Shown: one piece after another, positions 8,951 to 18,128 of the stretch
Layout of the letters: each line of letters opens with the position of its first letter
Numbering within the stretch: position 1 is the stretch's first letter
Source of the DNA: Gammaproteobacteria bacterium
GTDB taxonomy: Bacteria > Pseudomonadota > Gammaproteobacteria > Pseudomonadales > Azotimanducaceae
Direction: 5' to 3'
Assembly (NCBI GenBank): GCA_028821515.1
Contig: JAPPGA010000035.1
Coordinates: forward strand, 1-64,000
Length of the DNA stretch: 64,000 bases
Program-made: the position numbers and the translations under genes
Notes under the pieces: model-generated
What the model was told of the DNA's origin: nothing
What the model saw: only the letters and a program-made list of their open reading frames with translations
Database searches by the model: none

Positions 8951-9907
8951 TCAGCCGAGATTCCACTCCGTGCGTTCGCGTAGCGTTGCGAGGAACTGCT
9001 CGGTATAGGCTTCTTCCGGCGCTGCCCGCACCATTTCGTCGAGGTGCCGGGCATCGTCGCCGACCAGGATTCGCCAGCGCTCTTCGCGAACGCCGTCGAG
9101 GATGATCGATGCCGCCTGCTCGGCGGTGGTCGGGGCGCTTTGACGGAACCACTCGCCGATTCCGTCGATCACCTCGCGTACCTGTTCGTCGCTCGCCGAA
9201 CTGTCGATCACGCCCAGTGCCATGTAGCGCTTGCGCGCACGGGCCAACTCTCCTTCGGTGACTTCCCCGCCGTGCATGATCCTTCGCACGTTGGTGCCGA
9301 TCGACGTGCCGATATGGCCGGGCATGACGACGGACACCTTGACGTGGGGCGCATTGTTGGCGAAGTCCGTGATCAACGCTTCGGTGAACCCTTTGACGGC
9401 GAACTTCGCGGCACTGTATGCCGAATGCGTGCTCATGGGTCCAAGCGTCGCCCAGAAACCGTTGACGCTGCTGGTGTTGACCATGTGCGCGTCGTCGCTC
9501 GCCACAAGCATGGGCATGAAGGCGCGAGCGCAGTAGTAGACGCCGAACCAGCAGATGTTGAAGGTGCGCTCCCACTCTTCGCGATCTTCGTCGACGAAGC
9601 TGCTGCCGCCGCCGACACCGGCATTGTTGAACAATAGATCGATGTGGTTGGTGTTGTGCTTCGACTTGACCGCGTCGCGGAATGCGAGCACGTCGTCCTC
9701 AAGGGCCACGTCGCAGTGGTGAGTGCTGACAGTGCATCCCTGTACAGCTTCGCTTTCGCAGAGGTGCCTCGTTTCCGCGAGGTTGTCCTCGAGAATGTCG
9801 CAAGTCGCGACGCTGCAACCCTCGGCCACCAGTTGCCGGGCGAGCGCTCTCCCGATACCTGATCCGCCGCCGGTGATGACAGCGAGCTTCCCCGTGAATT
9901 CCTTCAT
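8951..9907 (-). CDS. SDR family NAD(P)-dependent oxidoreductase
   Basis: 318 residues with a classical short-chain dehydrogenase fold: TGGGSGIGRALA nucleotide-binding motif at residues ~12-23, NNAGVGGG, active-site Ser region NTSSVNGF, and YSAAKFAVKG catalytic Tyr-Lys. It is longer than the usual ~250 residues because of an additional helical C-terminus (ARKRYMALGVIDSSASDEQV to TEWNLG). The substrate is probably an alcohol or ketone of moderate size; nothing in the neighbours fixes it. It is convergent with the molybdenum hydroxylase gene and divergent from the aldo/keto reductase. Confidence 0.85.
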   Translation of the reverse strand: MKEFTGKLAVITGGGSGIGRALARQLVAEGCSVATCDILEDNLAETRHLCESEAVQGCTVSTHHCDVALEDDVLAFRDAVKSKHNTNHIDLLFNNAGVGGGSSFVDEDREEWERTFNICWFGVYYCARAFMPMLVASDDAHMVNTSSVNGFWATLGPMSTHSAYSAAKFAVKGFTEALITDFANNAPHVKVSVVMPGHIGTSIGTNVRRIMHGGEVTEGELARARKRYMALGVIDSSASDEQVREVIDGIGEWFRQSAPTTAEQAASIILDGVREERWRILVGDDARHLDEMVRAAPEEAYTEQFLATLRERTEWNLG

Positions 9908-10023
9908 CGTGGTTCCTTACCCTTCGTGCGCTGAACGAACGGAAGTATAGGGCCGGCGGGCGTCGTGGACGGGCCGACGCCATGGGGTGACAATGGTGGG
10001 TCGATGAATCGAAGGAGAACTCT

Positions 10024-11034
10024 GTGCCTGTGGAAATGCGATTGCTGGGACGTACCGGCGTCAGGGTGAGCAACCTGTGCCTGGGGGCCATGACATACGG
10101 GCGGCGGACCGAGCCGAAAGACGCGTACGCGATGGTGGACCGGGCCATCGAGCGGGGTGTCAACTTCATCGACACGGCCAACGCGTACGGTCGGGGACTC
10201 AGCGAGAAGTTCGTTGGCGAAGCGCTGGTTCGCAACGGCAAGCGCGACCGGATGGTGCTCGCGACGAAGTTCCACGGCGCGATGTCGGACGACGACCCGA
10301 ACATGCAGGGCCTGTCCCGCAGGCACATCCTCGAAGCGTGCGAAGCGAGCCTCAAGCGGTTGCAGACGGACTATATCGATCTCTACCAGGTCCACCGTCC
10401 CCGTTCAGAGACGCCCATCGACGAGACGCTGCGCGCGCTGGACGACCTGATTCACGCCGGCAAGGTGCGCTACATCGGGACCTCCACCTTCGCCGCGTGG
10501 CAATTCGTCGAGTCGCTATGGGTATCGGAAAAGTACTGCCTCAATCGCTTCATCTGCGAGCAGATGCCTTACAACCTGCTCGACCGCCGCGTCGAGCGCG
10601 GACTGATACCGATGGCGCAAACCTATGGAGTCGCGACCATTCCATGGGGCCCGTTGGCGGGAGGGATGCTGACGGGCAAGTACACGCGCGGCGAGGACCC
10701 GCCGCCGGGGACACGCTTCGCAGAGGAGCGCAACCAGGTGAGCGCGCGCTTCCACCAGGGAATCTTCGACGTCATCGACGGATTGCAGGCGATCGCGAAC
10801 GATCGGGGCGTGGCGCTTTCGCAGTTTGCGCTGGCATGGGTGATGGCGCAGCCGGGAGTTACGAGCCCCATCATCGGGCCGCGCACGATGGAACAGCTTG
10901 ACGACAACCTGGATGCCGCCGACTACACGCTGACCGAGGAGGACTGCCGGGCCGTCGACGCGGTCATCCCGCCGGGCCGCATGGTCTCCCCGTACTACGA
11001 GGCCAACTTCGGTCCCCATCCGTACCGGGTTTGA
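10024..11034 (+). CDS. Aldo/keto reductase
   Basis: 336-residue TIM-barrel NADPH-dependent reductase. The N-terminus MRLLGRTGVRVSNLCLGAM and the catalytic Asp/Tyr region (NFIDTANAYGRGLSEKFVG, with Lys in VLATKFHG and His in DLYQVHRP) are intact. It resembles the AKR12/13 YghZ-like group. GTG at 10024 is chosen because GAAGGAG lies 6-7 bases upstream. The next gene, an acyl-CoA synthetase, follows 42 bases downstream in the same direction and may be co-transcribed. Confidence 0.88.
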   Translation: MPVEMRLLGRTGVRVSNLCLGAMTYGRRTEPKDAYAMVDRAIERGVNFIDTANAYGRGLSEKFVGEALVRNGKRDRMVLATKFHGAMSDDDPNMQGLSRRHILEACEASLKRLQTDYIDLYQVHRPRSETPIDETLRALDDLIHAGKVRYIGTSTFAAWQFVESLWVSEKYCLNRFICEQMPYNLLDRRVERGLIPMAQTYGVATIPWGPLAGGMLTGKYTRGEDPPPGTRFAEERNQVSARFHQGIFDVIDGLQAIANDRGVALSQFALAWVMAQPGVTSPIIGPRTMEQLDDNLDAADYTLTEEDCRAVDAVIPPGRMVSPYYEANFGPHPYRV

Positions 11035-11076
11035 TGGTTGGGCGGCGCTTAAGCGCCTGAATCCGACCGGCAGACG

Positions 11077-12561
11077 ATGAACGACAATGTCTACGCGCTG
11101 TTCGAGGCGAGGTTTCGCTCGGAGCGGGATGCCACCTGCCTGCGGCTGCCAGATCGGGACGACTGGCTCTACGGGGACCTTGAGGCGCGGGTGTCGCAGG
11201 CTGCCGGGGCATTGGCGGAGCTAGGCGTGAAGCCGGGGGACCGCGTCGTCACGCAGACGGAGAAGACGCCGGAAGCCCTGGCGCTCTATCTCGGCTGTCT
11301 CAAGGTCGGCGCGGTCTATGTCCCGCTCAATACCGCCTACACGGCCGCAGAAATGGATTACTTCCTGTCGGACGCGGAACCGGCGCTGCTGGTCTGCGAC
11401 TCGTCGCAAACGGTCGAGACTGCCGTGCCGACCTTGACGCTGGACGCCACCGGCAGTGGCTCCTTCCCGGAACGCGTTGACGCGGCAGACGCATGCGAGT
11501 CGACGGTCGCCCGCGTTGCGGACGACATCGCCGCCATTGTCTACACATCCGGCACGACGGGCCGCCCGAAGGGGGCGATGCTCACGCATCGGAACCTCGA
11601 GAGTAATGCGCGGGCACTGTGTGACGCCTGGGGGTGGCAGTCCGACGACGTGTTGTTGCACGCGCTGCCCATCTTCCACGTGCATGGGCTGTTCGTGGGC
11701 CTGCACTGCGTGTTCCTCGGCGGCGGGTCGATGGTATTCCTGCCGCGTTTCGATGCGGACGCCGTGATCGAGCATCTGCCTTCCTCCACGGTGATGATGG
11801 GCGTGCCGACGTTCTATACGCGGCTCCTCGCGCAAGACGCCTTCACCGGAAATGTCTGCCGGGCGATGCGTCTCTTCATATCGGGCTCCGCGCCCCTGGC
11901 GGCGCAGACGTTCGCGGACTTTCAGGCACGGACGGGCCATCGGATCCTGGAGCGCTATGGCATGTCCGAGACTTTGATGAACACGTCGAATCCCCTCGCC
12001 GGTGAGCGCATTGGAGGAACTGTCGGATTCGCATTGCCCGAAATCGAAGCGCGCATCGCCGATGGCGATCGCGTATTGGGGGAGGGCGAAATCGGGGAAA
12101 TCGAGGTCCGCGGGCCGAACGTCTTCAAGGGGTATTGGCGCATGCCGGACAAGACGGCGGAGGAGTTCAGGCCCGACGGCTTCTTTCGGACTGGCGACCT
12201 GGGCGTGATGGACAGTGAAGGTCGCGTCTCCATTGCCGGTCGAACCAAGGACCTGATCATTTCCGGCGGCTACAACGTCTACCCGAAGGAAGTGGAGACG
12301 CTGATAGACGAGATGCCCGAAGTGTCGGAGAGCGCGGTTATAGGCGTGCCGCATCCGGACTTCGGCGAGGGGGTCGTTGCCGTGGTCGTGCCGCGGGACG
12401 AGCCGGTGGAAACAGCCATGGTCGAGGCGGCCCTGAAGGACAGGCTGGCGCGGTTCAAGCAGCCGAAACGCGTGGTGTGCCTGGACGACTTGCCCCGCAA
12501 CGTCATGGGCAAGGTGCAGAAGAACGCACTGCGAGAGCGTTTCGCCGACCTGTTTGCGTAG
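11077..12561 (+). CDS. Malonyl-CoA ligase-like acyl-CoA synthetase
   Basis: 494-residue adenylate-forming enzyme (ANL superfamily). It has the AMP-binding loop TSGTTGRPKGAMLTH, RYGMSETLMNTSNP, FFRTGDLGVMD, and the C-terminal catalytic lysine in LPRNVMGKVQKNALRE. The LPRNVMGKVQKN ending and overall length resemble malonyl-CoA synthetase (MatB), which makes malonyl-CoA from malonate, ATP and CoA; another short dicarboxylate or fatty acid is possible. It acts in the cytoplasm. It lies between an aldo/keto reductase and a serine hydrolase on the same strand. Confidence 0.75.
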   Translation: MNDNVYALFEARFRSERDATCLRLPDRDDWLYGDLEARVSQAAGALAELGVKPGDRVVTQTEKTPEALALYLGCLKVGAVYVPLNTAYTAAEMDYFLSDAEPALLVCDSSQTVETAVPTLTLDATGSGSFPERVDAADACESTVARVADDIAAIVYTSGTTGRPKGAMLTHRNLESNARALCDAWGWQSDDVLLHALPIFHVHGLFVGLHCVFLGGGSMVFLPRFDADAVIEHLPSSTVMMGVPTFYTRLLAQDAFTGNVCRAMRLFISGSAPLAAQTFADFQARTGHRILERYGMSETLMNTSNPLAGERIGGTVGFALPEIEARIADGDRVLGEGEIGEIEVRGPNVFKGYWRMPDKTAEEFRPDGFFRTGDLGVMDSEGRVSIAGRTKDLIISGGYNVYPKEVETLIDEMPEVSESAVIGVPHPDFGEGVVAVVVPRDEPVETAMVEAALKDRLARFKQPKRVVCLDDLPRNVMGKVQKNALRERFADLFA

Positions 12562-12632
12562 AATGCGCGGGCGCTAGCCTGCGGGTCCCCGCTTCGAGGC
12601 CGGTTGAGAAGATTCTTCGCGAAGGAATGCCC

Positions 12633-13907
12633 ATGAGATTTGCCCTGACGATCATCGTTGCCCCGCTGCTTGCCCTGGCGTCCATTGCGGGGGAGATCCC
12701 CGTCGCCGATCCAGAGAGTGTCGGCATGTCAGGCGAGTCACTGGAGCGGATCACGGCGGCAACGCAGCAGTTCGTCGACGAGGGCAAGCTCGCCGGCGTG
12801 CTGACGATGGTCGCGCGCGACGGACGGATCGTTCATGTGTCGACAGTGGGCCAGCGGGGCGTGGACGATGATCGGCGGCTCGCGCAGGACGCGCTCTATC
12901 GCATCTACTCCATGACCAAGCCGATCACGTCGGTCGCCGTGATGATGCTGTACGAGGAGGGTGACCTGCGGCTCGACGATCCCGTGGCGAAGTTTCTGCC
13001 GGAACTGAAGGAGCTCGATGTGCTCGGCAAGGATGGGAACCGCGTACCGGTGAAATCGACCATGACGGTGAAGCACCTGCTGACTCACACGGCGGGGCTT
13101 TCCTACGGCTTCGATCCGAGTGATCCGGTGGACGCGCTCTATAACGAGGTCCAGCCGCGCAGCGTGGCTGACCTGGACAGCTTCATCGAGCGTCTGGCGA
13201 CACTCCCGCTCAAGTTCGAGCCCGGCGAACGGTGGCACTACAGCGTTGCCACCGACGTGCTCGGCGCGGTGGTCGAGCGCGCAAGCGGCCAGCCGTTCGA
13301 TGTCTTCCTGCGCGAACGCCTGTTCCGCCCGCTCGACATGTGCGACACGTTCTTCAACGTTCCCGAGGACAAACTGCCCCGGCTGCTTCCCAACCACGGC
13401 TGGGACAAGGAGCAGGGCAAGCTCGTCACGTTCGAGGACGCCTCGAAAGAGGCCGGGGCCGAAAGCATGTCCTCGGGAGGCGGCGGACTCGTCTCGACCG
13501 CGCGCGACTACATGCGGTTCGCGGAGATGCTCCGCAACGGGGGCGAACTGGACGGCGTACGCATCCTGCAACCCGAGACGGTGAGTCTCATGATCGAGAA
13601 CCATCTTCCCTCGACGCTATCCGGTGGGGGGCAGGGGGAAACCCCAACGGACAGGCACAAAAAGGACGTTCCCGGCTTCGGTTTTGGCCTCGGCTTTGGA
13701 CTGGTGACCAGTCTCAAGGACGGAGACGTCGGCTCCGTGGGCGAGTACTCCTGGGGTGGCGCCGCAGGAACCGTTTTCTGGATCGATCCATCGGAAGAGA
13801 TCGTGGTCATCGGGATGATCCAGCTCTTCGGATCACCCTGGCCGCTTCGCGAAAGGCTCAAGGTCCTGACGTACGAGTCGATCACCGAGGGCAGGGCTCC
13901 CGGATAG
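12633..13907 (+). CDS. Serine hydrolase, beta-lactamase/transpeptidase-like
   Basis: 424-residue exported enzyme with signal peptide MRFALTIIVAPLLALASIAG. The class C beta-lactamase/esterase EstB-type fold is indicated by catalytic SMTK (YRIYSMTKPITSV, about residue 90), the tyrosine motif WHYSVATDVLG, and a C-terminal GGAAGTVFWIDP replacing KTG. Such proteins are periplasmic esterases or peptidases rather than true beta-lactamases in most cases. The start is the ATG at 12633, with GAAGGA 7 bases upstream; the open frame extends further 5' but overlaps the acyl-CoA synthetase gene. Confidence 0.82.
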   Translation: MRFALTIIVAPLLALASIAGEIPVADPESVGMSGESLERITAATQQFVDEGKLAGVLTMVARDGRIVHVSTVGQRGVDDDRRLAQDALYRIYSMTKPITSVAVMMLYEEGDLRLDDPVAKFLPELKELDVLGKDGNRVPVKSTMTVKHLLTHTAGLSYGFDPSDPVDALYNEVQPRSVADLDSFIERLATLPLKFEPGERWHYSVATDVLGAVVERASGQPFDVFLRERLFRPLDMCDTFFNVPEDKLPRLLPNHGWDKEQGKLVTFEDASKEAGAESMSSGGGGLVSTARDYMRFAEMLRNGGELDGVRILQPETVSLMIENHLPSTLSGGGQGETPTDRHKKDVPGFGFGLGFGLVTSLKDGDVGSVGEYSWGGAAGTVFWIDPSEEIVVIGMIQLFGSPWPLRERLKVLTYESITEGRAPG

Positions 13908-13914
13908 GGTGGCG

Positions 13915-15039
13915 CTACGCCCAGTTGGGCATGACCTTCCTTGAGAACAGGTCGAGAGAGTTGTGAATCTGTTCCGGCGTGTGAATGCCCGCCGGAATCA
14001 AGAGGAAGGCTTCTTCGATGGGGACCGCCCGCGAGATCCGCTCGATGCGCTTGTTCAAGGTGTCGGGAGAACCGACCAGCAGTTCCGGCACACCTTGCCC
14101 GAATGGCGTCGCCCAGGTGTCCCAGAACCACTGCATGTCCTCGAACAGCGCCTGGGCCCTGGCGTCTGTTTCGGCGCAGACCATGATGCCGCCCCAGCAG
14201 GCTTCCTTGCCGGGCGGGACATCGTGACCGTAGGCCCCGGCCTCTTCCCGCCACTCGCGCCAGAGTAACTGCAGGAAATCCGTGTTGCCGGAAAGGACGA
14301 TGGGCCGGCCCTTGTACCTGGCCCAGAACTTCGCCGTGCGCAGGCTGGCGGAGAAGCCGCCATAGAGCGGTATTTCCTCCTGCAGGGGCCGAGGTGCGAT
14401 GCCGATTTCCTGCACGCGCATGTCGGCATCCACGCCGCGGCCGAACCGGGTGTAGACGGGATGGGGGTGCGGGTTGACGAAATCCGCCGGCGGAAAAGTC
14501 CAGAACTCGCCTTCGTGCGAGAACGTCTCGTTGGCCAGCGCCTTGGTCACGACCTCGACGAATTCCATGAAATAGCGCCGGTTGAGGTCGTCATCCGACG
14601 TGTCCTTCGTCCATGGCCCGACCGCCTTCAGTTCCGGCCTGACCTTGAAGTTCTCCACCCAGCGTGCCTGGTAGCCGCGCACCAGGCCTATGCCGAGCCG
14701 CCCGCCGAGCATGTGGTCCATGGTGGCGATCTTCTCGGCGGTGGCGAGGGGATTGTTCGCGGTGGACACGAAGCCGCACGTGACGATCCGCATGGTTTCG
14801 GTGTGCTGTCCGAGCCACATCGCCATGAGCGCGGGGTCGTTCGCGATCTCGAAGCCTTCGATCTGCAGGTGGTGCTCGGGATGGCCGAAGCCGAAATAGC
14901 CGCGCGCCTCGGCGAACTGCGCGTAGTCGGCGAGTTCCGCGAGCATGCGCCGGTACAGCACGGGATCCTTGCCGGCCATGCCCGCTTCGAGTTCATGGCG
15001 GCGCCCCACCGTGCAATAGACGAAGAGACCGAATTTCAT
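13915..15039 (-). CDS. LLM class flavin-dependent oxidoreductase
   Basis: 374-residue luciferase-like monooxygenase domain protein with a TIM-barrel start MKFGLFVYCTVGRR. It has GYFGFGHPEHHLQIEGF, the glycine-rich LGGRLGIGLVRGYQ typical of the family, and LYGGFSASLRTAKFWA. Such enzymes use reduced FMN or F420 for oxygenation or hydride transfer. It is convergent with the serine hydrolase (7 bases between stops). The substrate is unknown. Confidence 0.83.
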   Translation of the reverse strand: MKFGLFVYCTVGRRHELEAGMAGKDPVLYRRMLAELADYAQFAEARGYFGFGHPEHHLQIEGFEIANDPALMAMWLGQHTETMRIVTCGFVSTANNPLATAEKIATMDHMLGGRLGIGLVRGYQARWVENFKVRPELKAVGPWTKDTSDDDLNRRYFMEFVEVVTKALANETFSHEGEFWTFPPADFVNPHPHPVYTRFGRGVDADMRVQEIGIAPRPLQEEIPLYGGFSASLRTAKFWARYKGRPIVLSGNTDFLQLLWREWREEAGAYGHDVPPGKEACWGGIMVCAETDARAQALFEDMQWFWDTWATPFGQGVPELLVGSPDTLNKRIERISRAVPIEEAFLLIPAGIHTPEQIHNSLDLFSRKVMPNWA

Positions 15040-15131
15040 GCGTTGGCCCGGGCGAAGTTCCAGTCAGGCTACCATGTGCTCGCCGACTTGCAGGAATAGT
15101 CGGGAAGTCCAGTAGCCGAATGCACACAATG

Positions 15132-15151
15132 TGTCTTGACATGTCTTGACA
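15132..15151 (+). promoter_or_regulatory. Tandem 10-bp repeat TGTCTTGACA x2 upstream of RHH gene
   Basis: TGTCTTGACA occurs twice head to tail immediately upstream of the ribbon-helix-helix gene, and each unit contains a perfect -35-like TTGACA. A repeat spaced one helical turn apart is the usual operator form for RHH repressors, so autoregulation is a reasonable inference. Confidence 0.5.
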
Positions 15152-15171
15152 CGTCCATATGGTGTCGGACG

Positions 15172-15384
15172 ATGGCTACCATCAAGATCAGTTCCAAAGT
15201 CGAACAAGCCGAGTGGCGTGCGTTGCAGGAACTTGCCCGCGAGTTGCATCAGACCATTTCCGGGTTGTTGACCGAAGCGATCGCCGACTATGTTCGCAAG
15301 CGCCGCTTGCGACCCGTCGTGTTGGACCATCTGGAAGCATCAATGGCCGAAAACGAGGAATTGGGCCGGCGCCTTGCAGGGTGA
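15172..15384 (+). CDS. Ribbon-helix-helix DNA-binding protein, antitoxin-like
   Basis: 70-residue protein MATIKISSKVEQAEWRALQE followed by helical segments (LHQTISGLLTEAIADYVRKR), the layout of a ribbon-helix-helix (CopG/Arc-type) dimer. The start at 15172 is chosen because the IKISSKV strand should be near the N-terminus. No toxin gene follows: the next 200 bases carry only a short open segment without a start. It is therefore a solitary regulator or the survivor of a toxin-antitoxin pair. The tandem repeat just upstream is its likely operator. Confidence 0.7.
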   Translation: MATIKISSKVEQAEWRALQELARELHQTISGLLTEAIADYVRKRRLRPVVLDHLEASMAENEELGRRLAG

Positions 15385-15585
15385 AGCGGTCCAGTTTCTG
15401 TCGGTAGACTAAGCCATCGCGATTCACGAACGACTCATCATCTGCCTGCGACTACATCGTGGGCATGCTCAATGCTGGCGATTCCTCCTTTGACGAAATA
15501 CTGGCCTGGATGAAGGCGTCGCTGGCGAAATGCTGATCACGGGCGCCGAACCGTCCCATCTCTCACGGGTGTAGACTCGCGAAGC

Positions 15586-16434
15586 ATGGATGCCGCGTGT
15601 CTCAACCATCGGCTGACGGACGAGGAACGCAGGTCCTTTGACGAGGAGGGGTATTTCGTCGTTCGGGACGTGCTACCGCCGGCGACCCTCGCACGCGTCG
15701 TCGATGCGGCTGATCGGCTCTATGTCGCGTACCGGCCCAGGTACGGGCTGAACGCCCACGAACGCCTCAACCACCTGGACTGCATCGGCTTCGACCAAGC
15801 GTTCCTGGAACTCATCGACTGGCCCCGCACATTCGCCAAGGTCATCGACATTCTCGGCTGGCACATCCAGCTCTACCACAGCCACCTCATCATCACGCCC
15901 GGGCCACCTCCAGGTGATCCGCTACCGACGGGTCGCCTGGGCTGGCACCAGGACAGCGGCCGGCTGAATATCGACTTCGAAACTGACCCGCGCCCCCGCG
16001 TGTCTCTCAAGGTGGCCTTCGTCCTCACCGACATCGAGACGCCGGACCGGGGCAGCACCCACGTGATTCCAGGGAGCCACCGGTTCAACAAACTGGAGTG
16101 GCCGACGGACGACGCCGAGCATCCTGACGCGATGCCCGTGCGGGCGAGAGCTGGCGATGCGTTGTTCTTCGACCGGCGCCTATGGCATGCGTCCGGCCGC
16201 AATGTATCGAGGTTCACGCGGAAGATGCTGTTCCTGGGCTACAGCTATCGCTGGCTGCGCCCCCGCGACGACATGACGGTGGAGCACTACCTTGAGGACG
16301 CGGATCCAATACGCCGCCAGCTCCTCGGATTCAGCCCTACCGGGGGTATGGGCTATACGTCGCCCACCGACGAGGACGTGCCGCTCAAGGGGTGGCTCGA
16401 GCAACACCTGGGGGAAAGCGCCGTGATTGCGTGA
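15586..16434 (+). CDS. Phytanoyl-CoA dioxygenase (PhyH) family protein
   Basis: 282-residue Fe(II)/2-oxoglutarate dioxygenase. The metal triad is visible as LGWHQDSGRLN (HxD, about residues 121-125) and the distal His in LWHASGRNVSRFTRK. The N-terminal FDEEGYFVVRDVLPP is typical of PhyH. These enzymes hydroxylate small organic acids or natural products in the cytoplasm. It is convergent with the following LLM gene (10 bases between stops). Confidence 0.85.
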   Translation: MDAACLNHRLTDEERRSFDEEGYFVVRDVLPPATLARVVDAADRLYVAYRPRYGLNAHERLNHLDCIGFDQAFLELIDWPRTFAKVIDILGWHIQLYHSHLIITPGPPPGDPLPTGRLGWHQDSGRLNIDFETDPRPRVSLKVAFVLTDIETPDRGSTHVIPGSHRFNKLEWPTDDAEHPDAMPVRARAGDALFFDRRLWHASGRNVSRFTRKMLFLGYSYRWLRPRDDMTVEHYLEDADPIRRQLLGFSPTGGMGYTSPTDEDVPLKGWLEQHLGESAVIA

Positions 16435-16444
16435 TGCCGGCGGG

Positions 16445-17359
16445 TCAGCCCGTCGCCCTGCGGATCGCCTCGTGGAGTATTCCAAGGACGTCGAGCATCG
16501 CATTCACGCTGCGCGCACCCGACTGGAAGATCGCCGTCGCGTTCAGCGCACCCCACTCGAATCCCATCTCTTTCGCTTCGACCGCGCGTGCGACCACGCC
16601 GTCCGTGTCCGAATAGAAACGCTTGCCGGCCTCGTCCCTGGGCGGTGGCGCGAGCATCTGCTGATATCCGATGGTGTCCGGGTCGCGGCCCGCGGCCTCG
16701 GCATAGGCGGCGATCTTGTTCCTGCACTTGTCGGCCACCGCTCGATCCGGGATCGCCAGGGCAAGCCATCCGTCGCCGAGTTCCCCTACCCGGCGCAGGG
16801 CGGCTTCGGAGGCGCCGCCGATCCAGATGGGCAGGTTGCCGCCCTGGGGCGGTTTTGGTTCCATCGCCATGGCGGCGGAGGTGTAGTAGTCGCCGTCGAT
16901 GTCCACCTGCTCGTTACGCCAGTACGCGCGCATTACTCGGATCGCCTCGTCCATCCGCTTTCCGCGGTTGCGGAACGACTCCTCCAGTGCGTCGTACTCC
17001 GATTCCTGCCAGCCGACGCCGACGCCGAGACGCACGCGTCCGCCGGATAGCGTATCGAGGGTGGCGACCTGTTTCGCCACCAGGACCGGCTGGCGTTGCG
17101 GCAGTACCAGCACCTCTGTGCCGAGGCCGATGCGCGAGGTGGCCGACGCGACAAAACTCAACGTCATCAGGGCTTCCATGATGGGCATCTTGGGGGGATA
17201 GATCGGCGGCGGACGCGAATCGGTGGGGAATCCCATGACGACGTGATCGAACGTGTCAAGCTGATCGAACCCTATGTCCTCGATCCCGCGCGCCAGTCTG
17301 ACGAGTCCTTCACCGCCTTCGCGATAGACCACGCTCGGAAACTCCACCGCGAGCTTCAT
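16445..17359 (-). CDS. LLM class (F420-dependent type) oxidoreductase
   Basis: 304 residues with luciferase-like TIM barrel MKLAVEFPSVVYREGGEGL. It has TLDTLSGGRVRLGVGVGWQ and the C-terminal IWIGGASEAALRRVGELGDG characteristic of the F420-dependent LLM group. The start is placed at 17359 because GGAG lies about 7 bases upstream and the start aligns with the first barrel strand; the frame is open for 14 more codons upstream. The true cofactor (FMN or F420) cannot be decided from sequence. Confidence 0.83.
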   Translation of the reverse strand: MKLAVEFPSVVYREGGEGLVRLARGIEDIGFDQLDTFDHVVMGFPTDSRPPPIYPPKMPIMEALMTLSFVASATSRIGLGTEVLVLPQRQPVLVAKQVATLDTLSGGRVRLGVGVGWQESEYDALEESFRNRGKRMDEAIRVMRAYWRNEQVDIDGDYYTSAAMAMEPKPPQGGNLPIWIGGASEAALRRVGELGDGWLALAIPDRAVADKCRNKIAAYAEAAGRDPDTIGYQQMLAPPPRDEAGKRFYSDTDGVVARAVEAKEMGFEWGALNATAIFQSGARSVNAMLDVLGILHEAIRRATG

Positions 17360-17675
17360 GTGTTTTCTCCGTTGTGTTTGAAATGAGATAACCGGTGACA
17401 AAACAATTGGTTATCTTGGCTTTGTGGACTCGGCGTGAAGTGAGGGAGGCACATGGCCCCACGCACTGAAACCATCAACGCCAGAGATCGTCGTACAAAA
17501 ACCGCCCGCGTAAGGCATGCGGGGCGGGAAGGGGGTTATCGATTTGGCGGGAACGTCCGTGGTCCTACACGATCGGCACTGATGGCGATCCACGGCACAG
17601 CGGGCGTCCCCGCCCCGATTTAGGAGCTAATACACTCCCCAACCGTAGATATCACAGATCACCTCCTTTACTCAG
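17360..17675. other. Intergenic region without a supported gene
   Basis: This 316 bp stretch lies between the LLM gene and the exported-protein gene. It holds the promoter side of the LLM gene and, at 17497-17528, a minus-strand terminator. No open frame in it has coding character. Confidence 0.6.
17497..17528 (-). terminator. Rho-independent terminator of the S41 peptidase operon
   Basis: On the minus strand a GC-rich stem (CCGCC-C-CGC pairing with GCGGGCGG, one bulged C, 9-base loop) is followed directly by TTTTT. It lies about 150 bases downstream of the small exported protein gene that ends the S41 operon. Confidence 0.65.
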
Positions 17676-18128
17676 TCAAACATGGCGCCCATTATGCGAT
17701 TGCGGTGCGTCAAAGCAAGGGCTTTGTTGTTCCTGGTCCGGTGACGGGGCGCTTTCGGGTGTGGTCGGCGCAGGGCGGCAGCGGGCATTTTCGAGCGGAT
17801 ACGCCGCTTCTGTCCGGCGATGCAGGAGGACGCACTGGTCTCCGTCGAGCACGAGCTGGAAGGTCTCTGGAGGATCGAGGATCCGCCCGCTGCCGACGCG
17901 GCCGTCGATGGTTCGGGGCTCGCGCCGTTCAATGATCAGCAGGCTCGATGTCGTCAGGGCGTCGTCGGCGATCAGGGGCTTCCTGCCCAGTGCCCTCGTG
18001 ACGGCCTGGCTAATGTCGGCGCGGACCGACGGCGTTGAATTGGTGATGATGGCCGGCGCGTTGGCGAGCGGCGTTGCCGGCAGGGCGCCGGCGAGCCAAA
18101 GCGATGCAAAGTGCGCCCACGTCACCAT
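17676..18128 (-). CDS. Small exported protein of unknown function
   Basis: 150-residue protein with signal peptide MVTWAHFASLWLAGALPATP (likely cleavage after LANA). The mature part contains VRADISQAVTRALGRKPLIA and LLIIERREPRTIDGRVGSGR, then ETFQLVLDGDQCVLLHRR and a proline-rich tail. I do not recognise the family. Its ATG overlaps the stop of the S41 peptidase gene (ATGGTGA), so translation is coupled and the two probably act together in the periplasm. An opposing plus-strand frame is rejected because only the minus frame has a signal peptide and operon coupling. Confidence 0.65.
   Translation of the reverse strand: MVTWAHFASLWLAGALPATPLANAPAIITNSTPSVRADISQAVTRALGRKPLIADDALTTSSLLIIERREPRTIDGRVGSGRILDPPETFQLVLDGDQCVLLHRRTEAAYPLENARCRPAPTTPESAPSPDQEQQSPCFDAPQSHNGRHV

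Noticed and set aside
15385..15585. Possible toxin fragment after the RHH gene
   Set aside because: An open stretch ending AGDSSFDEILAWMKASLAKC exists but has no suitable start or recognisable family, so I do not call a toxin.
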